This document shows, piece by piece, positions 1 through 9,968 of a stretch of DNA of 64,000 nucleotides (positions within the stretch are counted from its first letter, which is position 1; each line of letters opens with the position of its first letter). Origin of the DNA: Vallitalea longa (GTDB lineage Bacteria > Bacillota > Clostridia > Lachnospirales > Vallitaleaceae); assembly GCF_027923465.1 (NCBI RefSeq), contig NZ_BRLB01000013.1, positions 102,702 to 166,701 of the forward strand. The letters are read 5' to 3'. The position numbers and the translations under genes are program-made. A model generated the notes under the pieces. That model saw only the letters and a program-made list of their open reading frames with translations, was not told the origin of the DNA and ran no database searches.

Positions 1-1325
1 CTGAGATTTATGGAGGATTAGCTAATACATGGGATTATGGTCCTCTTGGGGTTGAATTAAAAAATAATGTAAAAAAAGCTTGGTGGCAGAAATTCATCAA
101 GGAAAGTCCATATAATGTAGGAATTGATTGTGCAATATTGATGAATCCACAAGTTTGGGTTGCTTCTGGTCATGTTGGCGGTTTTAATGATCCTCTAATG
201 GATTGTAAAAGCTGTAAAGAAAGATTCAGAGCAGATCAATTGATTGAAAATTATATGAAAGAAAATGATCTTGAAGTAGAAGATGCTGTTGATTCTTGGT
301 CTAATGAAAAAATGAAAGATTACATCGAAGAGAATGGTATCGTATGTCCATCTTGTGGAGAGAAAAACTTTACGGACATAAGACAATTCAATTTGATGTT
401 CAAGACTTTCCAAGGTGTTACAGAAGAGGCTAAAAACACTGTTTACCTACGTCCAGAAACAGCACAAGGTATTTTTGTTAACTTCAAGAATGTACAACGT
501 ACTTCTAGAAAAAAAATACCTTTTGGAATAGGACAAATAGGGAAATCATTCAGAAATGAAATTACACCAGGTAATTTTACTTTCAGGACAAGAGAATTCG
601 AACAAATGGAATTAGAATTTTTCTGTGAACCAGGCAAAGATCTTGAATGGTTCAATTACTGGAAAGAGTTCTGTATGAATTGGATACTGTCTTTAGGGTT
701 AAATAAAGAAAATATAAGATTAAGAGACCATAGTCAGGAAGAACTATCTCATTATAGTAATGCTACTTCCGACATAGAATATTTATTCCCATTTGGATGG
801 GGTGAATTATGGGGTATTGCTGATAGAACAGATTTTGATCTAAAAAGGCATCAAGAAACTTCTGGTGCTGATTTAACATATTTTGATGATATTAAAAAAG
901 AGAAATATGTTCCATATTGCATAGAGCCATCATTAGGAGCTGATAGAGTAACATTAGCATTTTTATGTGAAGCTTATGATGAGGAAGAATTAGAAAATGG
1001 TGATGTTAGAAAAGTTCTACATTTTCATCCTGCTATAGCACCAGTACAGATAGCGGTTTTACCACTATCAAAGAAATTATCAGAAGAAGCTAATAAAGTA
1101 TATACGATGTTAGGTAAGCATTATAATGTTGAATATGATGATAGAGGAAGTATTGGAAAAAGATATAGAAGACAAGACGAAATAGGAACTCCTTACTGCT
1201 TGACATTCGATTTCGATTCATTAGAAGATAATGCAGTAACAATAAGAGACAGAGATTCTATGGAGCAAGAAAGAGTTAAAATAGATGACCTTATTTCATA
1301 TTTAGGACAAAAAATAATATTTTAA
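1..1325 (+). CDS. glyS: Glycyl-tRNA synthetase, single-chain dimeric type (5' truncated)
   Basis: Charges tRNA-Gly with glycine in the cytoplasm. The reading frame is open from the first full codon at position 3, which reads [16 protein letters not shown], so the gene begins before the window; about 20 N-terminal residues of a roughly 460-residue enzyme are missing. Class II hallmarks are present: motif 2 around FRNEITP and [14 protein letters not shown], and motif 3 around [10 protein letters not shown] CxxC pair set (CKSCK and CPSCG) lies in the insertion domain. The C-terminal anticodon-binding domain follows ([23 protein letters not shown]). Not the alpha2beta2 GlyQ/GlyS type. The TTG at 138 is internal and not the start. 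Confidence 0.97.
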   Translation, partial: EIYGGLANTWDYGPLGVELKNNVKKAWWQKFIKESPYNVGIDCAILMNPQVWVASGHVGGFNDPLMDCKSCKERFRADQLIENYMKENDLEVEDAVDSWSNEKMKDYIEENGIVCPSCGEKNFTDIRQFNLMFKTFQGVTEEAKNTVYLRPETAQGIFVNFKNVQRTSRKKIPFGIGQIGKSFRNEITPGNFTFRTREFEQMELEFFCEPGKDLEWFNYWKEFCMNWILSLGLNKENIRLRDHSQEELSHYSNATSDIEYLFPFGWGELWGIADRTDFDLKRHQETSGADLTYFDDIKKEKYVPYCIEPSLGADRVTLAFLCEAYDEEELENGDVRKVLHFHPAIAPVQIAVLPLSKKLSEEANKVYTMLGKHYNVEYDDRGSIGKRYRRQDEIGTPYCLTFDFDSLEDNAVTIRDRDSMEQERVKIDDLISYLGQKIIF

Positions 1326-1677
1326 CATAAAATTACACAAAAAAAAATATTAAATAGACACTTTATTAGTAAATTGGATAAAATCTATTTATTAGAAGAA
1401 AAAAACAAAAAAAAATCTACTTATTTTAAGTTTTTGTGTTATAATATATGTCGGACTTACACATAAGTAAAAAATTAGCAAATAAAGACTGATAACAATT
1501 TTATGGTAATGTTAATAAAATAATTGTTAAAATTGTACAATTTGGTGATAATTTTAGTATGACTTATAATTATTAAACTTATTAACATTATATATTAATG
1601 ACATAAAAACTATGAGGTTTGACCTCTGGTTTTTAATATAAATAATTTTAAGAAAAGATTATCAGGAGGTATATTTA
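1326..1677. other. AT-rich intergenic leader upstream of ppdK
   Basis: A 352-base gene-free stretch. It holds an extended -10 promoter-like site (TGT-TATAAT, 1437-1445), a perfect 12-bp palindrome AATTGTACAATT at 1531-1542, and a small hairpin GAGGT-TTG-ACCTC at 1612-1624 followed by a short T-rich run, about 50 bases before the ppdK start. No riboswitch family or T-box motif was recognised. If transcription starts near 1451, the ppdK leader would be about 225 bases. Confidence 0.4.
1437..1445 (+). promoter_or_regulatory. Extended -10 promoter candidate for ppdK
   Basis: TG at 1437-1438, one base, then a consensus TATAAT at 1440-1445. There is no good -35 hexamer 17 bases upstream, as expected for an extended -10 promoter. 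It is the best sigma-A-like match in the gap before ppdK. Confidence 0.35.
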
Positions 1678-4296
1678 ATGAGCAAGAAATATGTTTATAT
1701 GTTTAGTGAAGCTGATGCATCAATGAAAAACCTTCTTGGTGGAAAAGGCGCTAACTTAGCAGAAATGACTAAGCTTGGTTTACCAATTCCTCAAGGATTT
1801 ACTGTTTCAACTGAAGCTTGTATTAATTATTATGACAATGGTGAAAAAATATCAGATGAGATAAAAAAACAAATTGAAGATGCTTTAGTAAAAGTTGAAG
1901 AGATTAATAATAAAAAATTTGGTGACAATAGCCAACCATTATTAGTATCTGTTCGTTCAGGAGCTAGAGTTTCTATGCCTGGTATGATGGACACAGTACT
2001 TAACTTAGGTCTAAATGATGTATCTGTAGAAGGATTCGCAAAAGCTACAGACAATGCAAGATTTGCATACGATTCTTATAGAAGATTTATTCAAATGTTC
2101 TCAGACGTTGTTAAAGGTCTACCAAAATCAAAATTCGAAAGAGTTCTAGATGATATCAAAAAAGAAAAAGGATATGCAAGTGACCTTGATTTAACAGCTG
2201 ATGATCTAAAAGACGTTATCGCTGCATTCAAAGATTTATATAAAGAACAATTAGGTGAAGCATTCCCACAAAACCCAGAAGAACAATTAATGGCAGCTGT
2301 AGAGGCAGTATTTGGTTCATGGAATAATGAACGTGCTATCATTTATAGAAGAATGAATGATATTCCAGGTAACTGGGGAACAGCTGTTAATGTTCAAACA
2401 ATGGTATTTGGTAACATGGGTGAAAGTTCAGGAACAGGAGTTGCTTTCACAAGAAATCCTGCAACTGGTGAAGCAGGAATTTATGGAGAATACTTATTAA
2501 ATGCACAAGGTGAAGACGTTGTTGCTGGTATTAGAACTCCAGAACCTATAACAAGACTTGAACAAGATATGCCAAAAGTATATAAACAATTCATGGAAAT
2601 CGCTACTAACTTAGAAAATCATTACAAAGATATGCAAGATATGGAATTCACTATTGAAAATGGTAAATTATATTTCTTACAAACACGTAATGGTAAGAGA
2701 ACAGCAGCTGCTGCATTAAAAATAGCTGTTGATTTAGTAGATGAAGGATTACTTACTAAAAAAGAAGCTTTAATGAAAGTTGAACCAAAACAACTTGATC
2801 AAATACTTCATCCTAACTTCGATCCAGCTGCTCTAAAAGCAGGAAACGTAGTTGCTAAAGGTTTACCAGCATCTCCAGGTGCTGCAGCAGGTAAGGTATA
2901 CTTTACAGCAGAAGATGCTGCTGAAGCTGCTAAGAGAAATGAAAGAGTTGTATTAGTTAGACTTGAAACTTCACCAGAAGATATCGAAGGTATGTATGCT
3001 TCAGAAGGTATCTTAACTGTTCGTGGTGGAATGACATCACATGCTGCTGTTGTTGCACGTGGAATGGGTACATGTTGTGTATCTGGTTGTGGAGACATTA
3101 CAATTGATGAAGAAAAGAAAGTATTTACTGTTGCTGGACAAACTGTCAAAGAAGGAGATTATATCTCATTAGACGGTTCAACTGGTAATATTTATATTGA
3201 AGATATTAAGACTATAGAACCTGAAATATCAGGTGATTTCGCTAAGTTCATGTCATGGGCTGACGAAACAAGAACATTAAAAGTAAGAACTAATGCTGAT
3301 ACTCCAAGAGACGCAAGAAAAGCTGTAGAATTCGGAGCTGAAGGTATTGGACTTTGTCGTACAGAGCATATGTTCTTTGAAGAAGACAGAATCGCAAAAA
3401 TGAGAAAAATGATCGTTGCTAAAGAAGTAGAAGAAAGAAAAGCTGCTTTAAAAGAATTATTACCAATTCAAAAAGCTGACTTCAAAGGTATGTATGAAGC
3501 GTTAAAAGGAAGACCAATGACTGTACGTCTTCTTGATCCACCACTTCATGAATTCTTACCTCATGATACTGAAGATATCGAAGCTCTAGCAAAAGATATG
3601 GGTATCACTTTTGAAACATTAAAAGCTACAGTTGATTCATTACATGAATTCAACCCAATGCTTGGTCATAGAGGCTGTCGTTTAGCTGTAACATATCCTG
3701 AAATAGCTGAAATGCAAGCAACAGCTATTGTTGAAGCTGCTATTGAAGTTAAGAAAGAACAAGGATATGATATCGTTCCTGAGATTATGATTCCTTTAGT
3801 AGGAGAAGTAAAAGAGCTAGCTTACGTTAAAGATATAGTAGTAAAAGCTGTTGATGCTGTAATAGCTGAAGCTGGTTCTGATATGAAATACAAAGTTGGT
3901 ACTATGATTGAAATACCTCGTGCTGCATTAACTGCTGACGCAATTGCTAAAGAGGCTGAATTCTTCTCATTTGGTACTAATGACTTAACTCAAATGACAT
4001 TTGGATTCTCTCGTGATGATGCTGGTGCATTCTTAGAAGATTACTACACTAAGGGAGTATTCGAATCAGATCCATTCGCTAGATTAGATCAAACTGGAGT
4101 TGGTCAATTAGTGAAGATGGCAGCTGAAAAAGGTAAAGCAACAAGACCTGACATTAAATTAGGAATCTGTGGAGAACATGGTGGAGATCCTGCTTCAATT
4201 GAATTCTGTCATAATGTAGGATTGAATTATGTATCTTGTTCACCATTTAGAGTACCTATCGCTCGTTTAGCTGCTGCTCAAGCTGCTTTAAAATAA
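1678..4296 (+). CDS. ppdK: Pyruvate, phosphate dikinase
   Basis: Interconverts pyruvate + ATP + Pi and phosphoenolpyruvate + AMP + PPi in the cytoplasm. At 872 residues it is the usual length. Domain order is N-terminal ATP-grasp (LLGGKGANLAEM), central phosphohistidine swivelling domain, C-terminal TIM barrel. The phosphorylated histidine in GGMTSHAA is residue 455 and the catalytic cysteine in GICGEHGGD is residue 831, the same numbering as the well-studied Clostridium symbiosum enzyme. The start is an ATG behind AGGAGG. In an anaerobe with a PPi-type phosphofructokinase (minus strand, 49-50 kb) it probably runs towards pyruvate and ATP in glycolysis, although the enzyme is reversible. Followed by a strong terminator. 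Confidence 0.98.
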   Translation: MSKKYVYMFSEADASMKNLLGGKGANLAEMTKLGLPIPQGFTVSTEACINYYDNGEKISDEIKKQIEDALVKVEEINNKKFGDNSQPLLVSVRSGARVSMPGMMDTVLNLGLNDVSVEGFAKATDNARFAYDSYRRFIQMFSDVVKGLPKSKFERVLDDIKKEKGYASDLDLTADDLKDVIAAFKDLYKEQLGEAFPQNPEEQLMAAVEAVFGSWNNERAIIYRRMNDIPGNWGTAVNVQTMVFGNMGESSGTGVAFTRNPATGEAGIYGEYLLNAQGEDVVAGIRTPEPITRLEQDMPKVYKQFMEIATNLENHYKDMQDMEFTIENGKLYFLQTRNGKRTAAAALKIAVDLVDEGLLTKKEALMKVEPKQLDQILHPNFDPAALKAGNVVAKGLPASPGAAAGKVYFTAEDAAEAAKRNERVVLVRLETSPEDIEGMYASEGILTVRGGMTSHAAVVARGMGTCCVSGCGDITIDEEKKVFTVAGQTVKEGDYISLDGSTGNIYIEDIKTIEPEISGDFAKFMSWADETRTLKVRTNADTPRDARKAVEFGAEGIGLCRTEHMFFEEDRIAKMRKMIVAKEVEERKAALKELLPIQKADFKGMYEALKGRPMTVRLLDPPLHEFLPHDTEDIEALAKDMGITFETLKATVDSLHEFNPMLGHRGCRLAVTYPEIAEMQATAIVEAAIEVKKEQGYDIVPEIMIPLVGEVKELAYVKDIVVKAVDAVIAEAGSDMKYKVGTMIEIPRAALTADAIAKEAEFFSFGTNDLTQMTFGFSRDDAGAFLEDYYTKGVFESDPFARLDQTGVGQLVKMAAEKGKATRPDIKLGICGEHGGDPASIEFCHNVGLNYVSCSPFRVPIARLAAAQAALK

Positions 4297-4320
4297 TATG
4301 TGAATAGATAACATTTAATT

Positions 4321-4350
4321 AAAACCGTCAGTTGTTTCTGGCGGTTTTTT
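4321..4350 (+). terminator. Rho-independent terminator of ppdK
   Basis: 10-bp stem (4322-4331 with 4338-4347, one G-U pair), 6-base loop, then a run of six T. It lies 25 bases after the ppdK stop. Confidence 0.88.
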
Positions 4351-4535
4351 GTGATATAGTGAAAATATTCGTTTGGAAAGTAAATAAAGGTAATGTTGAT
4401 GATTAAATAAATTTACTCAGTTAAGGATAAATAAGTTATACTAGGTGTAAGATATTTTTGGAATTGCAAATATTTACGAAATAAAATATGGTTAAGGATT
4501 TTTAATATATGAATAACAATTGAGGTGATAGTTTT

Positions 4536-5960
4536 ATGGATATGAAGATGGTGTTAGCTCCTATTTTAGGTGCTGGAATAGGGTATTCTACTAATTGGAT
4601 TGCGATTAAGATGTTATTTAGACCTTATACGGAAAAAAGGGTGATGGGTATAAAATTACCTTTTACACCTGGTTTAATACCAAAGGAGAGAGATAGAGTA
4701 GCAAAATCAATAGGGCAGGTCATTGAGGAATATTTATTAACAGATAAAATAATAATTAATGAAATGCTTGAAGATAAGGCTAAAAAACATGTTTTGGAGT
4801 TAGTTAATGATAATATCTATACTAGTAAAGGAAACATCAATTTAAATAGTTTTATTGCAGATAATGATAATAATTTTATAGTAAATCGAATTGCAGATAT
4901 CATAGGAAATAGATTGTTGGATTTATTAAATGAAGAGAACACCAAAAATAAGATACAACAATTAATAAGTAGCAGAATAAGTAATAGTTTAAGAGAGATA
5001 GATATTATAGATTTAATTAGTGAAGAGCAATTAAATGATAAGTATAACGACATAATCAATAATAATGTAAAAGATATGATAAGTAGTTTTTTATCAGAAA
5101 AAATGAGTGATGGCAACTGTATATGTGATATTATTGATGTTGAAATGATTAATAGAATAAAAGGTATGATAATAAATTATATAGATAGTATAACAGATGA
5201 TATAAAAATATTTGAAAATGAGAGATTGAAGCAAAGAGTTGTTGAGCTTATTGATTCGACTATAAAAGAAAAAGTAGGGGCATTGGGAGCTATGTTTGTA
5301 AACGGTGAGAGTGTTTATAACACGATTGCTGAAAAAACAAAAGAAAAGCTTCAAGATATAGAAATTAAAGAAGAGATCAATACATTTATTAATAGCAAAA
5401 TCGATGAGGTAACTAATAGGCCAATAGAAGAAATTATGACTAGTGAATCAAGAGAAGAATTGATATCATATCTGGCATGTTATTTTACTGGGATACTATC
5501 AGAAGTTAATATAATTGATATCATTTCTTTAAATGATCTTGATTTATATAGTTTTCTTGAAAAAGTTACTGGTAATGATGTAGAAGATAAAATTAATAAT
5601 CTAGTTGCTGATAATTATGAAAAGATTATTAATGATGATAAGACAAGTGGCAATATTAATAATTTTATAGTTGAAATTATTAACAAAATGATAACAAGTG
5701 ATATTTCTGTAAGCATTGCTGAGAAGCAACAATTAGATGCTTTTATAGTTGATAAATATACCCAATTGGTTAATAATAATATGACTAAATTAATGAAAGA
5801 CATAAAATTAAGTTCAATTATTGAAAGACAACTCAACCAATTTGATATAAAAATGTTAGAAGATATAATCATTTCCATAGCTAAAAAGGAATTAAATGCC
5901 ATTACATTATTAGGAGGATTATTAGGGTTTGTAATCACATTTCTAGCTGTTTTGTTATAG
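4536..5960 (+). CDS. DUF445 family membrane-anchored protein
   Basis: Function unknown; the family includes Bacillus YheB. The N terminus carries the conserved DUF445 signature (APILGAGIGYSTNWIAIKML), a membrane-associated helix followed by the invariant NWIAIKMLFRP and PGLIPKER segments. The long middle is charged, Asn/Ile-rich and predicted helical. A hydrophobic C-terminal segment (LLGGLLGFVITFLAVLL) would form a second membrane anchor, giving an N- and C-terminally anchored topology. At 474 residues it is somewhat longer than YheB (about 375). The ATG follows GAGGTGA. It appears monocistronic, between the ppdK terminator and the feo promoter. Confidence 0.85.
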   Translation: MDMKMVLAPILGAGIGYSTNWIAIKMLFRPYTEKRVMGIKLPFTPGLIPKERDRVAKSIGQVIEEYLLTDKIIINEMLEDKAKKHVLELVNDNIYTSKGNINLNSFIADNDNNFIVNRIADIIGNRLLDLLNEENTKNKIQQLISSRISNSLREIDIIDLISEEQLNDKYNDIINNNVKDMISSFLSEKMSDGNCICDIIDVEMINRIKGMIINYIDSITDDIKIFENERLKQRVVELIDSTIKEKVGALGAMFVNGESVYNTIAEKTKEKLQDIEIKEEINTFINSKIDEVTNRPIEEIMTSESREELISYLACYFTGILSEVNIIDIISLNDLDLYSFLEKVTGNDVEDKINNLVADNYEKIINDDKTSGNINNFIVEIINKMITSDISVSIAEKQQLDAFIVDKYTQLVNNNMTKLMKDIKLSSIIERQLNQFDIKMLEDIIISIAKKELNAITLLGGLLGFVITFLAVLL

Positions 5961-5993
5961 TGTTAAAAAGGTGTTAAATTTATTAAAAACATA

Positions 5994-6022
5994 TTGACTT
6001 TTTACAATATCTACGATATAAT
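5994..6022 (+). promoter_or_regulatory. Sigma-A promoter of feoAB
   Basis: TTGACT at 5994-5999, a 17-base spacer, TATAAT at 6017-6022. Predicted transcription start near 6029, so the adjacent Fur box covers the start site. Confidence 0.85.
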
Positions 6023-6031
6023 TAACAAAAG

Positions 6032-6048
6032 TGATAATCATTATCATT
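6032..6048 (+). promoter_or_regulatory. Fur box of feoAB
   Basis: TGATAATCATTATCATT closely matches the classical Fur consensus (GATAATGATAATCATTATC). It sits just after the -10 element, where bound Fe-Fur would block initiation. The same 17-mer with one mismatch lies before the ferric ABC transporter at 42815-42831. Confidence 0.88.
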
Positions 6049-6067
6049 CGAATTGGAGTTGATATAT

Positions 6068-6331
6068 ATGACTTTAGATGAAGGTAAAAACAAAGAAATT
6101 TTTATCGTAGATGATATTAAGCAAAATAAAAAAATGAAAAAACGTCTTCAAGATATGGGATTGACAAAGGGAACTAGCATCAAGATTTTATCAAATAATA
6201 CAGGCGGTTCATTTATTCTTAATATAAGAGGTTCAAGAGTAGTAATTGGTAAGACAGTAGCAGAAAAAATATATGTTCAACCAAGCAAACATAAAGTATT
6301 TAATTTGAATGCCGTTGGCAATGCATGTTAA
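6068..6331 (+). CDS. feoA: Ferrous iron transport protein A
   Basis: Small cytoplasmic SH3-like accessory protein of the FeoB Fe(II) transporter, 87 residues. The FeoA signature is visible: a KKRLQDMGLTKGTSIKIL segment followed by glycine-rich beta strands (GGSFILNIRGSRVVIG) and AEKIYV at the end. I choose the ATG at 6068 because GGAG at 6055-6058 is well placed for it; an in-frame TTG at 6053 has no upstream ribosome site. The operon continues to feoB 127 bases downstream, with an attenuator-like hairpin between them. Expected to be repressed by Fe-Fur. Confidence 0.92.
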   Translation: MTLDEGKNKEIFIVDDIKQNKKMKKRLQDMGLTKGTSIKILSNNTGGSFILNIRGSRVVIGKTVAEKIYVQPSKHKVFNLNAVGNAC

Positions 6332-6407
6332 TATGAAAATTGAATTATAACGAAATAGATTACCATAATCATAAAATTGGTAATATGATAATCTTAAATA
6401 GTCTATA

Positions 6408-6433
6408 AAGATACTTTAATAAGTGTCTTTTTG
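6408..6433 (+). terminator. Attenuator-like hairpin between feoA and feoB
   Basis: 9-bp stem (6408-6416 with 6421-6429, one G-U pair), loop TAAT, running into TTTTTG. It looks like a weak intrinsic terminator inside the feoAB transcript. A second inverted repeat (ATTACCA with TGGTAAT, about 6359-6385) lies just before it. Confidence 0.55.
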
Positions 6434-6458
6434 TATGTTTGCAGAAAGGGATATGTCA

Positions 6459-8438
6459 ATGAACGATAATATAAAAGTTGCTTTCGTAGGTAATCCTAAT
6501 TGTGGTAAGACTACCTTATTTAATGCATATACAGGTGCTAAACATAAAGTTGGAAATTGGCCTGGAGTAACAGTTGAAAAAAAAGAAGGAACTATAACAT
6601 ATGGTGATAATAAAATAACACTTGTTGACTTACCTGGAATATATAGTATATCACCTTATTCCATGGAAGAAATTCTTACAAGAGAATATATAATAGAAGA
6701 TGACCCAGATGTAGTTGTCAATATTGTAGATGCATCAAACCTAGAAAGAAATCTGTATCTGACTTTACAGCTTATAGAGCTTGGAAAACCAGTTATAATA
6801 GCACTTAATATGATGGATGTTGCAAAAAGCAGAGGATTTGTTATTGACAAGAAAAAATTATCTAAGCAGCTGAATGTTTCTGTAGTGGAAGTGGTAGCCA
6901 CTAAAAAAATGGGTCTAGATGATCTATTACAACAGATCATAGAGGTTTCTAATGAAAAAGAACAGTATAAGCCTATTGAGTTGGATTATGGTAATGAAAT
7001 AGAACAGCATTTAATCAAAATAGAAAATGAGCTCAAGCTACAAAATGTTGATGAGAATATTTTAAGATGGTATTCATTAAAGATAGTTGAAAATGATAGT
7101 GAAATAATAAATAAATTGAATATAGTAGATAAATGTAATTATGAAGAAGAAATAGCTAAGATTAAATATGACTATATTACAAATTTTATTAGTAACGTAC
7201 TCGTTAATTCTTTAGATGAAGACGAAACGTTCTCAGATAAGATTGATAAGATAGTTACTAACAAGTGGGCTGGACTTCCAATATTTATGGCTATGATGTT
7301 ACTTGTGTTTGCTTTTACTTTTGAAGTTGGAAATTATTTAGCTAGCTTGTTAAGTGGTGTATTTCAGATATTAAGTGGTTGTATTACGGATTTATTGACT
7401 TCTGCTAGTGCAGCTGATTGGCTCATATCGTTAATAGTTGATGGGATCATTGGAGGGGTTGGTGGAATATTAGTATTCCTACCTAATATTGCATGTTTGT
7501 TCTTAGCGATATCAATATTAGAAGATAGTGGGTATATGGCTAGAGTAGCCCTTATAATGGATAAATTCATGAGAAAATTAGGACTTAGCGGAAAAGCATT
7601 TATTCCTATGATTCTTGGTTTTGGATGTTCGGTACCTGCTATTATGACAGCAAGAACTTTAGAAGATGAACGTGATAGGTTAATAACTATATTAATAACT
7701 CCTTTTATGTCTTGTAGCGCTAGATTACCAATCTATATATTGTTTTCAAATATTTTTTTCCCAGGCAATGAGATACTAATAGCATTTTCATTATATTTGC
7801 TTGGTGTTATTGTAGCTGTGTTTGTAGCAATTGTATTCAAGAAAACCATATCAAAAGGTAAGACTGCTCCGTTGATATTGGAATTACCTGCATATAAGAA
7901 ACCTGCTCCAAGAACGATATTTATATTTGTTTGGGAGAAAGTTAAAGGGTATATAGTTAAGGCTGGAACAATTATTTTTGTAGCATCTATAATAATCTGG
8001 TTCTTATTAGAATTCAATTTATCAGGTAAAACAGATATAACTACAAGTTTAGGGGCATCAATAGGACAATTTATAGCACCAGTATTCAATCCATTGGGAT
8101 TCGGTAATTGGCAAGCAGCTTTATCATTGATTGCAGGTATAATGGGCAAAGAGATTGTAGTGAGTACAATGTCTGTCATATATGGAATAGGAGATGTAGT
8201 ATCTGACGGTAATATGCTAGCGTTATCTACTCAATTAAAATCTGCTGGTTTCACTCAACTCAGTGCATATGCATTTATGGTATTTTCTTTACTATATACG
8301 CCATGTGTTGCTACTTTAGGAGTAATTAAAAAAGAAACTAATAGTTGGAAATGGACGATATTCTCGTTTGTATATCAATTAGTGGTAGCATGGGTAGTTG
8401 CTACTGTTGTATATCAGATAGGAAATCTTATTATCTAA
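6459..8438 (+). CDS. feoB: Ferrous iron transporter B
   Basis: Inner-membrane Fe(II) permease with an N-terminal GTPase domain, 659 residues. G1 is GNPNCGKTT, G3 is DLPG, and G4 is NMMD. A helical spacer follows (about 170-270), then the membrane domain with Gate motifs including ILGFGCSVPAIM and PFMSCSARLPIYILF, and the end YTPCVATLGVIKKE. The ATG at 6459 is chosen because GAAAGGG ends 8 bases before it; earlier in-frame starts at 6423 and 6453 are poorly spaced. No feoC was found. Iron regulated through the Fur box before feoA. Confidence 0.96.
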   Translation: MNDNIKVAFVGNPNCGKTTLFNAYTGAKHKVGNWPGVTVEKKEGTITYGDNKITLVDLPGIYSISPYSMEEILTREYIIEDDPDVVVNIVDASNLERNLYLTLQLIELGKPVIIALNMMDVAKSRGFVIDKKKLSKQLNVSVVEVVATKKMGLDDLLQQIIEVSNEKEQYKPIELDYGNEIEQHLIKIENELKLQNVDENILRWYSLKIVENDSEIINKLNIVDKCNYEEEIAKIKYDYITNFISNVLVNSLDEDETFSDKIDKIVTNKWAGLPIFMAMMLLVFAFTFEVGNYLASLLSGVFQILSGCITDLLTSASAADWLISLIVDGIIGGVGGILVFLPNIACLFLAISILEDSGYMARVALIMDKFMRKLGLSGKAFIPMILGFGCSVPAIMTARTLEDERDRLITILITPFMSCSARLPIYILFSNIFFPGNEILIAFSLYLLGVIVAVFVAIVFKKTISKGKTAPLILELPAYKKPAPRTIFIFVWEKVKGYIVKAGTIIFVASIIIWFLLEFNLSGKTDITTSLGASIGQFIAPVFNPLGFGNWQAALSLIAGIMGKEIVVSTMSVIYGIGDVVSDGNMLALSTQLKSAGFTQLSAYAFMVFSLLYTPCVATLGVIKKETNSWKWTIFSFVYQLVVAWVVATVVYQIGNLII

Positions 8439-8546
8439 ACCTAATAGAGCCTGCTATAAAGTGTTTTTGATAAGATTATATGATTTCTAACCGAATATAA
8501 TAAAAATAAAGAGTTTTATAAACTATATAATAGAATATAATAAAAT

Positions 8547-8575
8547 GGAATAGTCTAATGATTATTCTTTTTTTA
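8547..8575 (+). terminator. Terminator after feoB
   Basis: 7-bp stem GAATAGT/ATTATTC (8548-8554 with 8561-8567, one G-U pair) followed by seven T. A second imperfect hairpin follows directly at 8579-8604 (ATAGGAAAGT with ACTTTCTAT). The rest of the 341-base gap to dgt shows nothing else I recognise. Confidence 0.65.
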
Positions 8576-8779
8576 TTAAATAGGAAAGTTCTACTTTCTA
8601 TTTTCATTGAAATCTTTTATGAGGCATAACCTCTTTGTTATAATTAGATATATTTCGATGATAAAAGAAAAAACTCCTAAATAAGAGGATTTTGATAAAA
8701 AATGCAGTATATAATAATTATAATACCTTTTAAATTGAAGGAAGACAGATAGTCATACTTAAGAAAGGGAGTTTTGTAT

Positions 8780-9790
8780 TTGGGTTGTTTAAGAATTGAA
8801 CAGGAAAAATTAGAAGATAGAATATTAAATGAATATGCTATGAAAAGTAAAGATACAAGAGGTAGAAAAGTTGAAGAAAGCCCATGCGATATAAGAACAG
8901 AGTATCAAAGGGATAGAGATAGAATAATGCATTCAAAAGCTTTTAGAAGATTAAAACATAAAACTCAAGTCTTCATATCTCCAGAAGGAGACCATTATAG
9001 AACGAGATTGACACATACTTTGGAAGTTGCACAGATTTCAAGAACTGTTGCTAGAGCCCTTAGACTTAATGAAGACTTAACTGAAGCAATAGCATTAGGT
9101 CATGATTTAGGTCATACTCCTTTTGGACATTCAGGAGAATATGCTCTTAATAAAGTATGTACATATGGTTTTAAACATAATGAGCAAAGTATTCGGGTTG
9201 TGGAGAAATTAGAGCAGAAGGGTAAGGGACTTAATCTAACATGGGAAGTGAAAGATGGGATACTTAATCATCCTACTGCAGGAAAACCTAGTACTCTCGA
9301 AGGGAAAATAGTAAGGTTGTCTGACAAAATAGCGTATATAAATCATGATATTGATGATGCAATAAGAGCTAAGATTCTCAGTGAAAAGGATTTGCCGAAA
9401 GAATATACGGATGTCTTGGGTATATCATTTAGAGCTAGAATAAATAATATGATACATGATATTGTTAGAAACAGTATGAATAAAAATGACATCATCATGA
9501 GTGAGGATATGGAAATTGCCATGAACAAATTACGTAAGTTCATGTTTGCTAATGTATATGTTGGTTCAAAAGCCAAGGAACATGAAATAAAAGCTAAAAA
9601 CATGCTAAAGCAATTATACGAATACTTTATTGTTAATAGTGACCTCTTACCTATGGAATATAAAAATATGATTATAGACGATGAGCCTCTAGAAAGAGTG
9701 GTTTGTGATTATGTAGCAGGAATGACTGATAGATATTCCATAAATATTTTCTCAAAACTTTTTATTCCTTCATCGTGGAAAGAATTATGA
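8780..9790 (+). CDS. dgt: dGTP triphosphohydrolase-like HD protein
   Basis: Hydrolyses dNTPs (typically dGTP) to the nucleoside and triphosphate, limiting nucleotide pools. 336 residues, the short type 2 family. The HD metal site is complete: RTRLTHTLEV supplies the first His, ALGHDLGHTPFGH supplies the HD pair, and a downstream IAYINHDIDDA gives the last Asp. The best start is a TTG at 8780, nine bases after AAAGGGA; another TTG at 8774 is too close. It precedes dnaG and rpoD, a conserved gene order in Clostridia linking nucleotide control and replication priming. Confidence 0.9.
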   Translation: MGCLRIEQEKLEDRILNEYAMKSKDTRGRKVEESPCDIRTEYQRDRDRIMHSKAFRRLKHKTQVFISPEGDHYRTRLTHTLEVAQISRTVARALRLNEDLTEAIALGHDLGHTPFGHSGEYALNKVCTYGFKHNEQSIRVVEKLEQKGKGLNLTWEVKDGILNHPTAGKPSTLEGKIVRLSDKIAYINHDIDDAIRAKILSEKDLPKEYTDVLGISFRARINNMIHDIVRNSMNKNDIIMSEDMEIAMNKLRKFMFANVYVGSKAKEHEIKAKNMLKQLYEYFIVNSDLLPMEYKNMIIDDEPLERVVCDYVAGMTDRYSINIFSKLFIPSSWKEL

Positions 9791-9968
9791 TATATAATAG
9801 ATGGAAAAAATTTCCTTTAATGAAATTATATACATTATTTGTAATTAATTTATTTGTAAAGAATGTCAATCATTCTAATAATTTTATAGTTTAATTAAAC
9901 ATATTTAACAAAAATAAAATTAATTAAAGGATTATCAAAAAGTATGTCGAAAAATAATAGGTGTGCAA

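Noticed and set aside
2808..3149. 113-residue antisense reading frame inside ppdK
   Set aside because: Shadow of the ppdK codon pattern; no ribosome site and no recognisable protein.
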